This document shows positions 6,324 to 14,714 of a stretch of 24,702 nt of DNA, piece after piece. The position numbers and the translations under genes were made by a program. Numbering within the stretch: position 1 is the first letter of the stretch; the number at the start of each line of letters is the position of its first letter. The notes below the pieces were generated by a model that was not told where the DNA came from, did no database searches, and saw nothing but the letters and a program-made list of their open reading frames with translations. Origin of the DNA: Candidatus Altarchaeales archaeon WOR_SM1_86-2 (lineage in GTDB: Archaea; Altiarchaeota; Altiarchaeia; IMC4; MCBC01); assembly GCA_001723855.1 (NCBI GenBank), contig MCBC01000007.1, positions 1 to 24,702 of the forward strand, in the 5' to 3' direction.

Positions 6324-8717
6324 TTATCTTTTTTCCATCAACCCCCAAACCACTCCCAACCCAACCAAATAAACCGCTCCGGCAAAAATAAAAACAACAG
6401 AAAACCCAAACGACATCGCAACAATAACCGCCATAATGGAACCCATAACAGAGGCACAGCAGTTGGCACAGAACGCCCATGGAATTAAATTTTTATTTAT
6501 TTCATTCGCGATCCTTATGCCCCACGGGAACGGGATGCCCATCAAAAAGCCGATCGGGGAGATTACAAGGAGGGATATTAATGCCCTTGTGAATAATCCC
6601 TGCCCGAGGAGGATATTGAAGAGGTAAAGCAGGGTGATTAAATAGATGAGGGTCAATGCACTTAACCCCACTATCACCTTCCTCAAATCAAATCTTTCAG
6701 AGAAAAAACTCCCCGCCCCGGAGCACAATAGAAGCGAGAAAAGAACAATGGCGATGGCATAAGTCGGATGTCCGAGGAAAAGGATAAATTTTTGAATTAA
6801 AGCAATCTCTATGAACATGTATCCCATGCCGAGACATAAAAAGTAGGTGAGAATTTTATATTTTCCATGTATCTTCTTTTTTAATCTTTTAAATGAATAC
6901 ATGGGAAGGAGAATGAAGATAAAGGAAAGAATTAATGCCTGGACAAAGATCACAGGCACCAGGTAACCTCCTTCAACGAAGGGCTGCCATTTCTTTCCCA
7001 TGCTTTCGTATGTCTCTTTGAGCTTACTCCATTTAAAGAAATGGAAGAAAAACGGGCGGTCATCGCTTACCGGAGAAACATCAAAGACGTACTGGTCATA
7101 AAATCGGGTTTTATTGAACAATATATCCTGAACCATCCGGTAATAATAAGGCTCAGGAAATTTATTGTATATGTTCACATCACCTTCGGTGATCCCTGGA
7201 ATGTAAACCAGGTCGTATTTTTTTTCCCTGCAGAATTTTTTTATTATTTCAATATCGTCTCGCGTAAATTCTTCTTTTTTGATGAGCAGCGTGAGGGTTT
7301 GCATACTTCTGATAACAACCGTATGGTTTTCCGGCTCAACGCCCTGGTTTTCCAACGCCTTAACGCCCAAAGAAACCATTCTTATGTCCTCTCTCGGCGG
7401 GGGCAGTAAGTAGCGGGTAACCGAAAGCGTGCCGTTTTGGGATAAATGTTCATAGTAATCTTCAAATGCTTCGGTTGTGTACATATAATTTTCAGATAAA
7501 GCATACACTCCCGTGGATGATGCTTCTGTACTGCCTGCCATTGACAGCACGATGGCATCATATTCTTTATTGCTTCCGCTTATAAAACCCCTTCCATCAC
7601 CGACATATACGTTTACTTTTTCATTTCCATATAAATTTCCTGTGAAATTCCTGTATTTATTTTTGATTAAACCAACGATAATCGGATTACTTTCAACCAC
7701 GTCTATGGATGACGCGTTATTATGTAACGCTGTCAAAACATCCATGCCCCCCCCGGGGTGGATAATCAGCACCTCCTGGTTCTTACCGGGTTTATAAACC
7801 AGGGCTGTTGGAAGAAATTCCGTAAAATTTACGGTTGCGGGGTTCCCGTCGTAATATGTGGCGGCATTTAGATTGTTTCCGTCCACGGTCAAGCCCAGCT
7901 GCTCCGGGATCGCACCGTTATATTCAATGCTCAGCCCCGGGGCATACCTTACCCCTGAACTGTTGATCACGTCAACCCTTGAAAATGAGTTCCATTCCGT
8001 AAATAAAAGTTCAGACCCAGGGTAGCTCAGCATTGCCTCCAGGCTTTTATAAGGCGACATTTTTATTTCAAAAAACGGCGGCTGGATCAGAAGAAGAATC
8101 AATATCACCGCAACTGCGGCGATTGCGGACAACCTGTAGATTCGATGGAGATTCAGGGAGAAGGATAAGGAAGCAAGCGCTCCAGTAAATGAAGCAAAAA
8201 TAATAACCCCCGGGCCGTCAAATATTAAAAAAAGGTAAATTACTGCAATGCATCCGGCGGCAGAACCCACGAGATTAAAGAAATATAGTTTGCTTATTTT
8301 TCCAGCCATTTTTGTGAACACAAGAGCGATGCACATCCCGCTGAAAAAGAATGGGATGCTCAAGAGCATGTAATAAATTAATATATAGAGTACCTGGTTT
8401 GAATCCCATGCCAATCTAAAGGGATCGAATGGTACCTGGTTTGTTAGAAGAAAGGAAAAAATGCAGATCAGAGAAAAAAGTAAGGAGAACAGCACGAGCA
8501 TCTTATTTGTATCCTTTTTCAGCAGAGACCTGAAAACCGCCAGAAACGACCCGCTTGCTCCAAAGCCAAAAAGCCCGATGCTTATTACCATAAAGGCAAA
8601 ATGATGCCACTGCGCAACAGAGAATACCCTTGTTAAGGAAATCTCCAGCGCCAATGTTGCCGCAGAGATTAAGAGCACCCCGATGTAGATCCCTGACTCA
8701 TCAATATGCTTTGACAT
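6324..8717 (-). CDS. Spermidine-synthase-like methyltransferase-fold domain within a polytopic membrane protein
   Basis: The 797-residue protein has about six hydrophobic helices in residues 8-212, a soluble domain at about 240-580, and about six more helices from 603 to the end. The soluble domain contains LIIHPGGGMDVL (318-329), the acidic VVESNP (340-345), and VGDGRGF (372-378), which form the nucleotide pocket of the spermidine synthase fold. Fusions of a SpeE-like domain to MFS-like membrane segments are widespread in bacteria and archaea, mostly of unknown function. The SAM loop differs from the usual GGGDG arrangement, so aminopropyl transfer cannot be assumed. It is divergent from pan, and a broken copy of its 3' end lies at 4764..4879. 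Confidence 0.8.
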   Translation of the reverse strand: MSKHIDESGIYIGVLLISAATLALEISLTRVFSVAQWHHFAFMVISIGLFGFGASGSFLAVFRSLLKKDTNKMLVLFSLLFSLICIFSFLLTNQVPFDPFRLAWDSNQVLYILIYYMLLSIPFFFSGMCIALVFTKMAGKISKLYFFNLVGSAAGCIAVIYLFLIFDGPGVIIFASFTGALASLSFSLNLHRIYRLSAIAAVAVILILLLIQPPFFEIKMSPYKSLEAMLSYPGSELLFTEWNSFSRVDVINSSGVRYAPGLSIEYNGAIPEQLGLTVDGNNLNAATYYDGNPATVNFTEFLPTALVYKPGKNQEVLIIHPGGGMDVLTALHNNASSIDVVESNPIIVGLIKNKYRNFTGNLYGNEKVNVYVGDGRGFISGSNKEYDAIVLSMAGSTEASSTGVYALSENYMYTTEAFEDYYEHLSQNGTLSVTRYLLPPPREDIRMVSLGVKALENQGVEPENHTVVIRSMQTLTLLIKKEEFTRDDIEIIKKFCREKKYDLVYIPGITEGDVNIYNKFPEPYYYRMVQDILFNKTRFYDQYVFDVSPVSDDRPFFFHFFKWSKLKETYESMGKKWQPFVEGGYLVPVIFVQALILSFIFILLPMYSFKRLKKKIHGKYKILTYFLCLGMGYMFIEIALIQKFILFLGHPTYAIAIVLFSLLLCSGAGSFFSERFDLRKVIVGLSALTLIYLITLLYLFNILLGQGLFTRALISLLVISPIGFLMGIPFPWGIRIANEINKNLIPWAFCANCCASVMGSIMAVIVAMSFGFSVVFIFAGAVYLVGLGVVWGLMEKR

Positions 8718-8777
8718 TATTTTTAGTATGGGTGTGAAATCATATAATCGCTCTTCTTATTTTTATTTTTTAATTTT

Positions 8778-8790
8778 TTAAATATATAAC
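8778..8790 (+). promoter_or_regulatory. TATA box of the PAN gene
   Basis: TTAAATATATAAC at about 8778-8790 ends 21 nt before the ATG at 8812, the normal archaeal spacing for a leaderless or very short-leadered transcript. No ribosome binding site precedes the ATG. Confidence 0.5.
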
Positions 8791-8811
8791 AATAACAAAA
8801 AATTAATCGCT

Positions 8812-10044
8812 ATGAAGGACTCTACGGCCGTTAGATCCCCGGGAGGTGAGGATACATACATCTGGCATGAACTTGAAAGGTTAAGGGGGGAAAAGGATGC
8901 GCTGAGGAGGGAAAACGCGAGAATTGCCACGGAATTTAAGAGGCTTAAGAAGGAATTGGCAAGGTTAAAGAACCCTCCTCTCATCATAGGTTATGTGGTG
9001 GATGTTTTTGAGCCGGAGCAGCAAAGCATGATGAGCCCGTATGCTCCGCCACTGCCAAACACGCCGGCACATTCGGGCAGGACTGCAGTTATCCAGAATA
9101 CAAATAATGTGCAGTTCCTGGTTAATGTCCCGGCGGGTTTAAAAATAGAGCCGGGAGACAGGGTGGCGATGAGAGGCGATTCCGGTGCTATTATGAGGGT
9201 CCTGCCGAAGGGAAAGAGCATTTATGCGACCATAATGGAGGTGATCGAGAAGCCGGAAACGACCTATAGGGACATTGGAGGCCTTAGCATGCAGATTGAA
9301 GAGATTAAAGAGGTAATAGAACTGCCGTTGAAAAACCCGGGTGCGTTTAAGAAAGTGGGTATAGAGCCGCCGAAGGGCATATTGGTCCATGGACCTCCGG
9401 GAACAGGAAAAACCTTGGTTGCAAAGGCGGTTGCGAACGACAGTCATGCCACCTTCATAAAGGTTATCGGCTCGGAGTTGGTCCAGAAATATATTGGGGA
9501 GGGAGCAAAACTTGTTAAAGATGTTTTTGAACTGGCAAAAGAGAAATCTCCAAGTATAATCTTTATCGACGAAATTGACGCTATCGCTTCAAAGAGGATA
9601 GACGTCACAACAGGGGCAGAAAGGGAGGTGCAGAGAACCCTTATGCAGCTGCTTTCGGAAATGGATGGTTTCGATCCAACGGGGGATATTAAGATAATTG
9701 CCGCAACGAACCGTATAGACATACTGGATAATGCTATTCTGCGTCCGGGAAGGTTTGACCGCGTGTTAGAATTTTCGCTGCCGGACGAAGAAGGCAGACG
9801 GGTGATATTTGGGATCCATACAAAAGGGATGAATGTAAAAGCAGAGGATGGGTTTATGAAAAAAATTATAGAGGAAACAGAAGGGGCATCCGGGGCGGAC
9901 ATAAAGATGATCTGCACCGAAGCCGGGATATTTGCGATCAGGGATGAAAGAGATTATGTTGAGGAAGATGACTTTGAGAAAGCGATAGATAAGGTGCTTA
10001 AGAAAATCATGCCGAGGATTGCGAATTTGAGAATGTACATCTAA
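8812..10044 (+). CDS. pan: Proteasome-activating nucleotidase (PAN)
   Basis: The 410-residue AAA+ ATPase unfolds substrates and feeds them to the archaeal 20S proteasome as a hexamer. A coiled coil spans about 18-54 ([16 protein letters not shown]), followed by an OB domain to about 135. The ATPase shows Walker A GPPGTGKT (194-201), the pore loop KYIGEG (226-231), Walker B IIFIDEID (249-256), sensor N300 and the arginine fingers in RPGRFDR (311-317). The last three residues, MYI, form the HbYX motif that docks into the proteasome alpha ring. The OB domain carries a Pro-rich stretch at about 68-97 ([15 protein letters not shown]) that is longer than the equivalent loop in well-known PANs. It has its own promoter and precedes serB by 42 bp. 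Confidence 0.95.
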   Translation: MKDSTAVRSPGGEDTYIWHELERLRGEKDALRRENARIATEFKRLKKELARLKNPPLIIGYVVDVFEPEQQSMMSPYAPPLPNTPAHSGRTAVIQNTNNVQFLVNVPAGLKIEPGDRVAMRGDSGAIMRVLPKGKSIYATIMEVIEKPETTYRDIGGLSMQIEEIKEVIELPLKNPGAFKKVGIEPPKGILVHGPPGTGKTLVAKAVANDSHATFIKVIGSELVQKYIGEGAKLVKDVFELAKEKSPSIIFIDEIDAIASKRIDVTTGAEREVQRTLMQLLSEMDGFDPTGDIKIIAATNRIDILDNAILRPGRFDRVLEFSLPDEEGRRVIFGIHTKGMNVKAEDGFMKKIIEETEGASGADIKMICTEAGIFAIRDERDYVEEDDFEKAIDKVLKKIMPRIANLRMYI

Positions 10045-10049
10045 TCTGG

Positions 10050-10076
10050 TTCTTATTTTCTGTATTTTATTTTTTT
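10050..10076 (+). terminator. T-rich tract after pan
   Basis: A T-rich stretch directly follows the pan stop codon (TTCTTATTTTC, then TTTTATTTTTTT). Archaeal transcription commonly ends on such tracts without a hairpin. The serB start lies 10 bp beyond, so read-through is also possible. Confidence 0.3.
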
Positions 10077-10086
10077 AAAAAAAATA

Positions 10087-11286
10087 ATGATGGAAAAAAA
10101 ACTTTACATAATTTCGGTTCTTGGAAGGGACCGTCCCGGGTTAATTGCCTCCGTAACAGGGGTATTGGCGAATGCCAGGGCAAATATAATAGATATTGAC
10201 CAGGTGGTGCTTCGGGGGTTGTTAGCGATGTTTATGATTGTCGATTATTCTACATCAAAGGTTAAATCCGAAGAGGTAAATTCCATGCTGAAGGACAAGG
10301 CAAAAGAACTTGGCATCACAATAGATGTTGAGCCGTATATAGAGTATATGCTCACCACCGAGCCTGAAAAGAAGGTTAAGGATCTTGTTCTTGTAACAAT
10401 TTTAGGTAAGGATAAGCCGGGAATAGTGCACAGCTTTTCTGACCTGTTTTATCATCTTGGGACGAACATCGAGCGCATAAGGATGATCGCCCGCGGGGAG
10501 ATAATCGTAACAGAATATTTGGTTGACACGGGGGATATGGGATGGTCGGATCTCAGGGGTTCCCTGCAGAAAAGAGCATCCAAGGTGGGGATGAACATAG
10601 TATTCCAGCCAAGGGATGTTTTTAAGAGAGCAAAGAAACTGGTTGTTTTTGATATGGACTCCACGCTCGTTGATGCTGAAATTATAGACGAGATCGCTAA
10701 ATCCTCGGGGGTTGAGGAGAGGATAAGGGATGTAACAAGGGCTGCTATGAACGGCGAAATTGAGTTTGAAGATGCCTTAAGGGAGAGGGTGAAATTGCTC
10801 AAGGGCCTGGATGTTAAGGTGCTTGAAGATATCGCGGAAAATACCAAGTTAACCCCTGGAGCAGAAGAATTGCTGGCAACACTGAAAGAACTCGGGTATA
10901 AGGTGGCTCTGATAAGCGGCGGTTTTACATTCTTCACAGACCGACTGAAGGAGAAATTTAATTTGAACTACGCGTACGCAAACGATCTGGATATCAAAGA
11001 TGGGAAACTAACCGGTAAATTGAAGGGCAGGATCATAGACGCAGAGGCGAAAAGAGATATAATGAAGGAGATCGCGGCAAAAGAAGGGCTTGAAATGGAT
11101 GAAGTCATAGCGATAGGGGACGGCGCCAACGACCGCTATCTCGTGGAAGACGCGGGGCTGGGGATAGCATTCAATCCAAAGAAGGTTTTGAAGAAGTATG
11201 CTGACGGCGTGCTGACAGACAACAACATCAAGGGTCTGCTTTACTGTCTGGGCGACTACAGGGAGAAGGTTTTGAAGAAGGAGTGA
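10087..11286 (+). CDS. serB: Phosphoserine phosphatase with two N-terminal ACT domains
   Basis: The 399-residue protein removes phosphate from O-phosphoserine, the last step of serine synthesis. Two ACT domains come first, at about 5-85 (ISVLGRDRPGLIASVTG) and about 99-175 (VTILGKDKPGIVHSFSD); ACT pairs usually bind amino acids as feedback ligands. The HAD phosphatase follows with the nucleophile motif DMDST (D189, D191), motif II SGG at 277-279, the motif III lysine in about 310-322, and motif IV GDGANDR (344-350). The two adjacent ATG codons at 10087 and 10090 leave the start ambiguous by one residue. A possible short transcript leader begins within the T-rich gap after pan. Confidence 0.93.
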   Translation: MMEKKLYIISVLGRDRPGLIASVTGVLANARANIIDIDQVVLRGLLAMFMIVDYSTSKVKSEEVNSMLKDKAKELGITIDVEPYIEYMLTTEPEKKVKDLVLVTILGKDKPGIVHSFSDLFYHLGTNIERIRMIARGEIIVTEYLVDTGDMGWSDLRGSLQKRASKVGMNIVFQPRDVFKRAKKLVVFDMDSTLVDAEIIDEIAKSSGVEERIRDVTRAAMNGEIEFEDALRERVKLLKGLDVKVLEDIAENTKLTPGAEELLATLKELGYKVALISGGFTFFTDRLKEKFNLNYAYANDLDIKDGKLTGKLKGRIIDAEAKRDIMKEIAAKEGLEMDEVIAIGDGANDRYLVEDAGLGIAFNPKKVLKKYADGVLTDNNIKGLLYCLGDYREKVLKKE

Positions 11287-11360
11287 TTAAAGCATATAGA
11301 ATCGTTCAAACTAACATTTTTATATCTCTATCTTCAATAATATATAATTGATTTTTAACT

Positions 11361-11429
11361 GTCAAAAAATGTCAAAAATTTGACATTGGGTATCAAAAAA
11401 CTTAAATATTTTGACATTCAACTATCAAA
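11361..11429 (+). promoter_or_regulatory. Cluster of TGTCAAA half-sites before the first DUF4143-type ATPase gene, probable operator
   Basis: The perfect palindrome ATGTCAAAAATTTGACAT (8-bp arms, 2-bp spacer) lies at 11369-11386. Related half-sites occur at 11361 (GTCAAAA) and about 11409-11417 (TTTTGACAT), and weaker ATCAAAA copies lie at 11392 and just before the start. They surround the likely TATA box near 11399-11408 (AACTTAAATATT) and reach the ATG at 11430. A protein bound here would block transcription; the regulator is not identified. Confidence 0.5.
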
Positions 11430-12731
11430 ATGGAGATTAAGCAGATAACCGAGCAGAATCCATGGTGGGAGGATGATAAAAAGATTGATGAGGATGAGAA
11501 AGTTTCAGAAGCAATCTCGAAGAGTTGTAAAATAGACTATGGATTTGAGGAAGAGAATTCGTTGATGACTGGCCCAAGACAGGTTGGAAAAACAACTTTT
11601 CTGAAACTCTTTATAAAGAATTTAATAGATAAAGGAGTTGATCCGAAAAGGACACTTTATTTTCCATGCGATATGATAAAGGACTTTAAAGAAATCGCAG
11701 ACATTGTCAGATTTTCGGATTCTTTAATTGAAGGCAAGAAATATATTTTCCTTGATGAAATAACTTTTGTGGATGAATGGCACAGGGGTGTGAAATTTAT
11801 TCTGGATTCGCCGGTGATTAAAGACAAGGTTTTGTATGTAACTGGGTCTTCTTCCATTGCACTGAAAAAAGAAACATTTCCAGGGAGGGAAATTAAAACC
11901 AAACACTTTCTTCCCCTATCATTTAGAGATTTCTGTAAAGTCTTTGGAAGTGAAAATTTGAAAAAAGAATTGAAACCCTATGGGAATTTATCGGTTAATG
12001 AATTAAATGAAAGAGCAAAAGGTTTGATATTCTACTTCAATGAAATAGAAAAACTTTTTAATCGGTATATTCAATGCGGGGGTTTCCCTAAAAGCATGTA
12101 TGAGTTGGAGGAAAACAAAAAGATAAAGGACGAAACATATGAGATCTATTGGAAATGGCTTGTTTCAGACATAGCAAAGATCGAGAGAAGTGAAAGAATA
12201 ACTAAATCAATACTTTTGGGTGTTTTAAAAAACTATGGGACAAAGTTTTCACTGAATTCCATAGCAAAAGAGATGGAAATAGGTTCCCATGTAACCGTAA
12301 GAGAATACCTGGAGATTTTGGAAAATTTGTTTGTATTGAGAAACATCTTTCCATCAAAGCCGGGTAAAGAAATAGAACTTTTTAGAGGAATGAGGAAGGT
12401 TTATTTTATTGACCCCTTTCTTTTCCATGCCTTTAAAAGAGAGTTAACAAAAACCGAAGTTGAAGATAGGGAAATTCCAACATTAATTGAAGGAATTGTA
12501 GCAGAAAACTTAATCAAAAGGTTTGGAAAAGTATTCTATCACTCCAAAAATAAGGAAGTTGATTTTCATATCGCAAATACCGGTATTGAGGTCAAGTGGC
12601 AAAAAAAGGTTGATAAAAGAGACTTCAAAATTGAGTTTAAAAATAAGATTCTGTTAAGCAAAACAGATTTTGAGTTTTTCGAAAAAGAAAACTTAATTAT
12701 TGTCCCGGTCCCTGTATTTTTATTAATGTAG
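11430..12731 (+). CDS. AAA_14/DUF4143-family ATPase (copy 1)
   Basis: The 433-residue protein has an N-terminal P-loop ATPase with Walker A GPRQVGKT (48-55), Walker B YIFLDE (105-110) and sensor TGSSS (138-142), followed by PLSFRDF (162-168), characteristic of the AAA_14 family. The C-terminal DUF4143 region ends with EVDFHIANTGIEVKWQ, resembling the restriction-endonuclease-like core (E-V-D and E-x-K) common in this family. These archaeal and bacterial proteins are numerous and vary from strain to strain. Their role is unproven. The gene is flanked by its own operator-like repeats and ends 119 bp from the convergent coaD-like gene. It differs strongly from the second family member at 14715..16007, so it is not a recent duplicate of it. 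Confidence 0.85.
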   Translation: MEIKQITEQNPWWEDDKKIDEDEKVSEAISKSCKIDYGFEEENSLMTGPRQVGKTTFLKLFIKNLIDKGVDPKRTLYFPCDMIKDFKEIADIVRFSDSLIEGKKYIFLDEITFVDEWHRGVKFILDSPVIKDKVLYVTGSSSIALKKETFPGREIKTKHFLPLSFRDFCKVFGSENLKKELKPYGNLSVNELNERAKGLIFYFNEIEKLFNRYIQCGGFPKSMYELEENKKIKDETYEIYWKWLVSDIAKIERSERITKSILLGVLKNYGTKFSLNSIAKEMEIGSHVTVREYLEILENLFVLRNIFPSKPGKEIELFRGMRKVYFIDPFLFHAFKRELTKTEVEDREIPTLIEGIVAENLIKRFGKVFYHSKNKEVDFHIANTGIEVKWQKKVDKRDFKIEFKNKILLSKTDFEFFEKENLIIVPVPVFLLM

Positions 12732-12850
12732 TTTTGTAAGTGCAACTATCCAACTGGGGAATAAAATACCGAAAAATCGGCTCTCAAACTAACTACTTTA
12801 TGGAAACCATAAATTTATTGCCCATAACTTTATAGTTTTTAAAATGAAGA

Positions 12851-13207
12851 TCACAATAAATTTCCATCTATATCGATCTCCCCTTTTCTTATAAGATTCC
12901 CGGATATCGGTCTGCCGTCTTTTGCCAGCGCCGTGGGGACGACGATTATTGTTAATTCATCCAAACATTTTTTAGCCCTTATGGCGTTAATCTCTTCAGC
13001 CCTCATCAATGTCTCCTTGCTGACAACTATGGCATCGACTCCCGGGTCAATGGTTGCAATAGCATAGGGGTCAATGCGGTTTGCAAAATCATCCGATGTG
13101 AGCCCGATAACCACCGTTTTTCCAACCTCAAAACCCGTATCGAGCACTGCTTTATGCCCCCTGTGTAAGGTATTGAATGTCCCTCCGATCACTACTTTAT
13201 CGAACAT
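12851..13207 (-). CDS. coaD: Shortened archaeal phosphopantetheine adenylyltransferase-like protein
   Basis: The family transfers AMP from ATP to 4'-phosphopantetheine in coenzyme A synthesis. The nucleotidyltransferase signature is present as GGTFNTLHRGH (8-18, HxGH at 15-18), followed by VIGLTSDDFAN (33-43) and DAIVVSKETLMRAEEIN (58-74). Archaeal members are about 150-160 residues; this one has 118. The missing part is the segment that normally lies between TSDEFA and DPYG, about 30-36 residues, so residue 45 runs straight into DPYAIAT. The conserved ISSTRIR motif is also changed, reading ISGNLIRKGEID (101-112). The frame is intact, so this is either a divergent enzyme or an eroding gene. 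Confidence 0.75.
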   Translation of the reverse strand: MFDKVVIGGTFNTLHRGHKAVLDTGFEVGKTVVIGLTSDDFANRIDPYAIATIDPGVDAIVVSKETLMRAEEINAIRAKKCLDELTIIVVPTALAKDGRPISGNLIRKGEIDIDGNLL

Positions 13208-13252
13208 TTTTTTTCTTTAATATATCTATTCAGATTTTAAAAATAAAGTAAC
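13208..13252. promoter_or_regulatory. Divergent promoter gap between coaD-like gene and small membrane protein gene
   Basis: The 45-bp gap is almost pure AT. CTTTAATATATCT at about 13215-13226 is some 28-36 nt before the plus-strand ATG at 13253. ATTTTTAAAATC read on the minus strand at about 13233-13244 is some 27-36 nt before the other ATG at 13207. Both spacings fit archaeal TATA boxes. Confidence 0.35.
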
Positions 13253-13600
13253 ATGGATGAAGAAGAAAAATCACGAAAGAGAACCGGAGGGGTTATATCT
13301 GCTTTTGGTATTTATGTATTGATAGCATCGCCAAGCGGGGGTACAAACCATTATGACATGGTCCTGCTTTCTGCTCTAATCGGAAGCGCGCTTCTGTTTT
13401 ATGGACTGCGCCGTCTTGGCATCTTCACGAATATTAGAGAAAAACCACTGAAGAGTCACTTACTTTTTGCTATTGGAGTCATATCATTAGCAATTTACAT
13501 ATCCTCCCACCTATTTAGCATCCCCCTCAATTTACGCATAATTATTGGGATCGTATGCATTATACTTGTGACTCTTGGTTTGTATTGTATTACCCGTTAA
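13253..13600 (+). CDS. Small hypothetical membrane protein with four hydrophobic segments
   Basis: I do not recognise the family. The 115-residue protein starts with a charged tail (MDEEEKSRKR) and has hydrophobic stretches at about 12-27, 36-53, 68-88 and 94-112, consistent with four membrane helices as two hairpins joined by a short basic loop near 54-68. By the positive-inside rule both ends would face the cytoplasm. It lies 31 bp before mptA in the same direction, so the two could share a transcript, although a T-rich stretch between them (CTTTTTATTC) could also be a promoter for mptA. No link to pterin chemistry is visible. Confidence 0.55.
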   Translation: MDEEEKSRKRTGGVISAFGIYVLIASPSGGTNHYDMVLLSALIGSALLFYGLRRLGIFTNIREKPLKSHLLFAIGVISLAIYISSHLFSIPLNLRIIIGIVCIILVTLGLYCITR

Positions 13601-13631
13601 CTTTTTATTCACTTATTCTAAAAATAAGAAT

Positions 13632-14567
13632 ATGGGTGTTAAGGACATACAGAATGAGATACCTAAAATAAGGGTCTCTCTGAATAGGGTTGGGTCGACA
13701 GGGATTAAAAAGCAGGTTGTAAAGAGAAACGGGGATGAGATTAAGGTCTTTACGCCCACGATAGACGCCTTTGTGGATCTGAGGGGGGGGCAGAAGGGCA
13801 TTCATATGTCGAGGATTGTCGAGGGGATAAACGAGACCATTGAGGAATTGATCTCGGAGGTTTCGGTATATGGAGATTTTGAGGACATCTGCGTTGGGCT
13901 GGCAAGGAAGATGCTGGAAAAGCACAATTATGCCTCAAGAGCGGAGGTCAGACTAAAAGCAAACTTCACGGTTGAAAGAAAAACTCCTGCCACGGGGATA
14001 GAAACAGAGGAGGTTCACAGGCTGATCGCTAATGCGGTTGCCGAAGCAGATGAAGAAGTAAGGGTGAGAAAAACTATCGGCTGCAGTGTGCTGGGGATGA
14101 ACGCCTGCCCTTGCGCGCAATCACTTGTGGAGGGATACTCAAGGAAAAAACTGGAGGAGAACGGTTTTAACGCAGGTGAAATCGAGAAGATTCTTGATGC
14201 GCTGCCAATGGCTTCCCACAACCAGAGAGTTTTAGGAACTTTGATAGCTGAGACCGATGAGGATGAGAGGGTAGAAGCGAGGGATCTGGTTAAGATAATT
14301 GAAGATTCTATCTCTGCGGAAATTTTTGAAATTCTCAAAAGACCTGATGAAAGAGATGTGGTTATCAAAGCCCACAAAAATCCGCTGTTTGTCGAGGATT
14401 CCGTAAGGAGGATGCTGAATAACTTTTACGATAAATACAATGGTAAATTGAACGATAACGCAGTAATCACATCAAGAATAGAAAGTTTTGAAAGCATACA
14501 CCCGCATAATGCCTTTGCCGAGAGCATCGCGACATTCAGCGATTTAAGGGGCTGGTTTGAGAAGTGA
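13632..14567 (+). CDS. mptA: GTP cyclohydrolase MptA (type IB-like, Fe(II)-dependent)
   Basis: The 311-residue enzyme converts GTP to 7,8-dihydroneopterin 2',3'-cyclic phosphate, the first step towards tetrahydromethanopterin, the C1 carrier of methanogens and related archaea. Visible motifs are GIHMSRIVEGINE (57-69), CPCAQS (159-164) and MASHNQR (193-199); H and C residues here form the metal site. FESIHPHNAF (286-295) is near the end. The frame can be extended upstream to 13575, but that would overlap the previous gene and add a hydrophobic stretch foreign to the family. The ATG at 13632 gives the usual length. The last 237 bp are repeated twice downstream, at 16251..16493 and 16860..17054. 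Confidence 0.93.
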   Translation: MGVKDIQNEIPKIRVSLNRVGSTGIKKQVVKRNGDEIKVFTPTIDAFVDLRGGQKGIHMSRIVEGINETIEELISEVSVYGDFEDICVGLARKMLEKHNYASRAEVRLKANFTVERKTPATGIETEEVHRLIANAVAEADEEVRVRKTIGCSVLGMNACPCAQSLVEGYSRKKLEENGFNAGEIEKILDALPMASHNQRVLGTLIAETDEDERVEARDLVKIIEDSISAEIFEILKRPDERDVVIKAHKNPLFVEDSVRRMLNNFYDKYNGKLNDNAVITSRIESFESIHPHNAFAESIATFSDLRGWFEK

Positions 14568-14646
14568 CGTTATATCTAATCAAGAAAGTAATTTAAAAAA
14601 CAAAAATATGCGAGTTCAAGGGATTTTGTCTCGGCTTTGACAATTC

Positions 14647-14673
14647 CGATTTCTCTCAACAAACTCCTGTGAT
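14647..14673 (-). pseudogene. Decayed P-loop fragment of an AAA_14 ATPase (older copy)
   Basis: Read on the minus strand, nine codons give ITGVC, a stop, then EKS. This aligns with the clearer relic ITGVRRTGKSLF at 16551..16586 if one codon is lost and two arginine codons have mutated to TGT and TGA. It lies just beyond the 3' end of the intact ATPase gene, so the remains of another family member once adjoined it. On its own this stretch would be too short to call; the parallel copy makes it credible. Confidence 0.4.
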
Positions 14674-14714
14674 TTACCTACTCCCTTCGTAATAACATGA
14701 AAAGGTCAATTACC

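Noticed and set aside
9444..9917. A 157-codon open frame opposite pan
   Set aside because: It is the complement of highly conserved AAA+ motifs and shows no family signal of its own.
12769..12780. Small hairpin CCGAAAAATCGG between the first ATPase and coaD as a terminator
   Set aside because: The stem is only 4 bp and is not followed by a T tract; not strong enough to list.
11300..12794. Short similarity (AATCG then CTCAAACTAAC-like strings) on both sides of the first ATPase, as possible insertion-site repeats
   Set aside because: The match is about 15 bp with an indel in AT-rich sequence, far weaker than the repeats at the other two cassettes, and can arise by chance.
13575..13631. Upstream extension of mptA to an earlier ATG
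   Set aside because: It overlaps the preceding membrane protein gene and adds residues not seen in the family; the ATG at 13632 gives the expected length.
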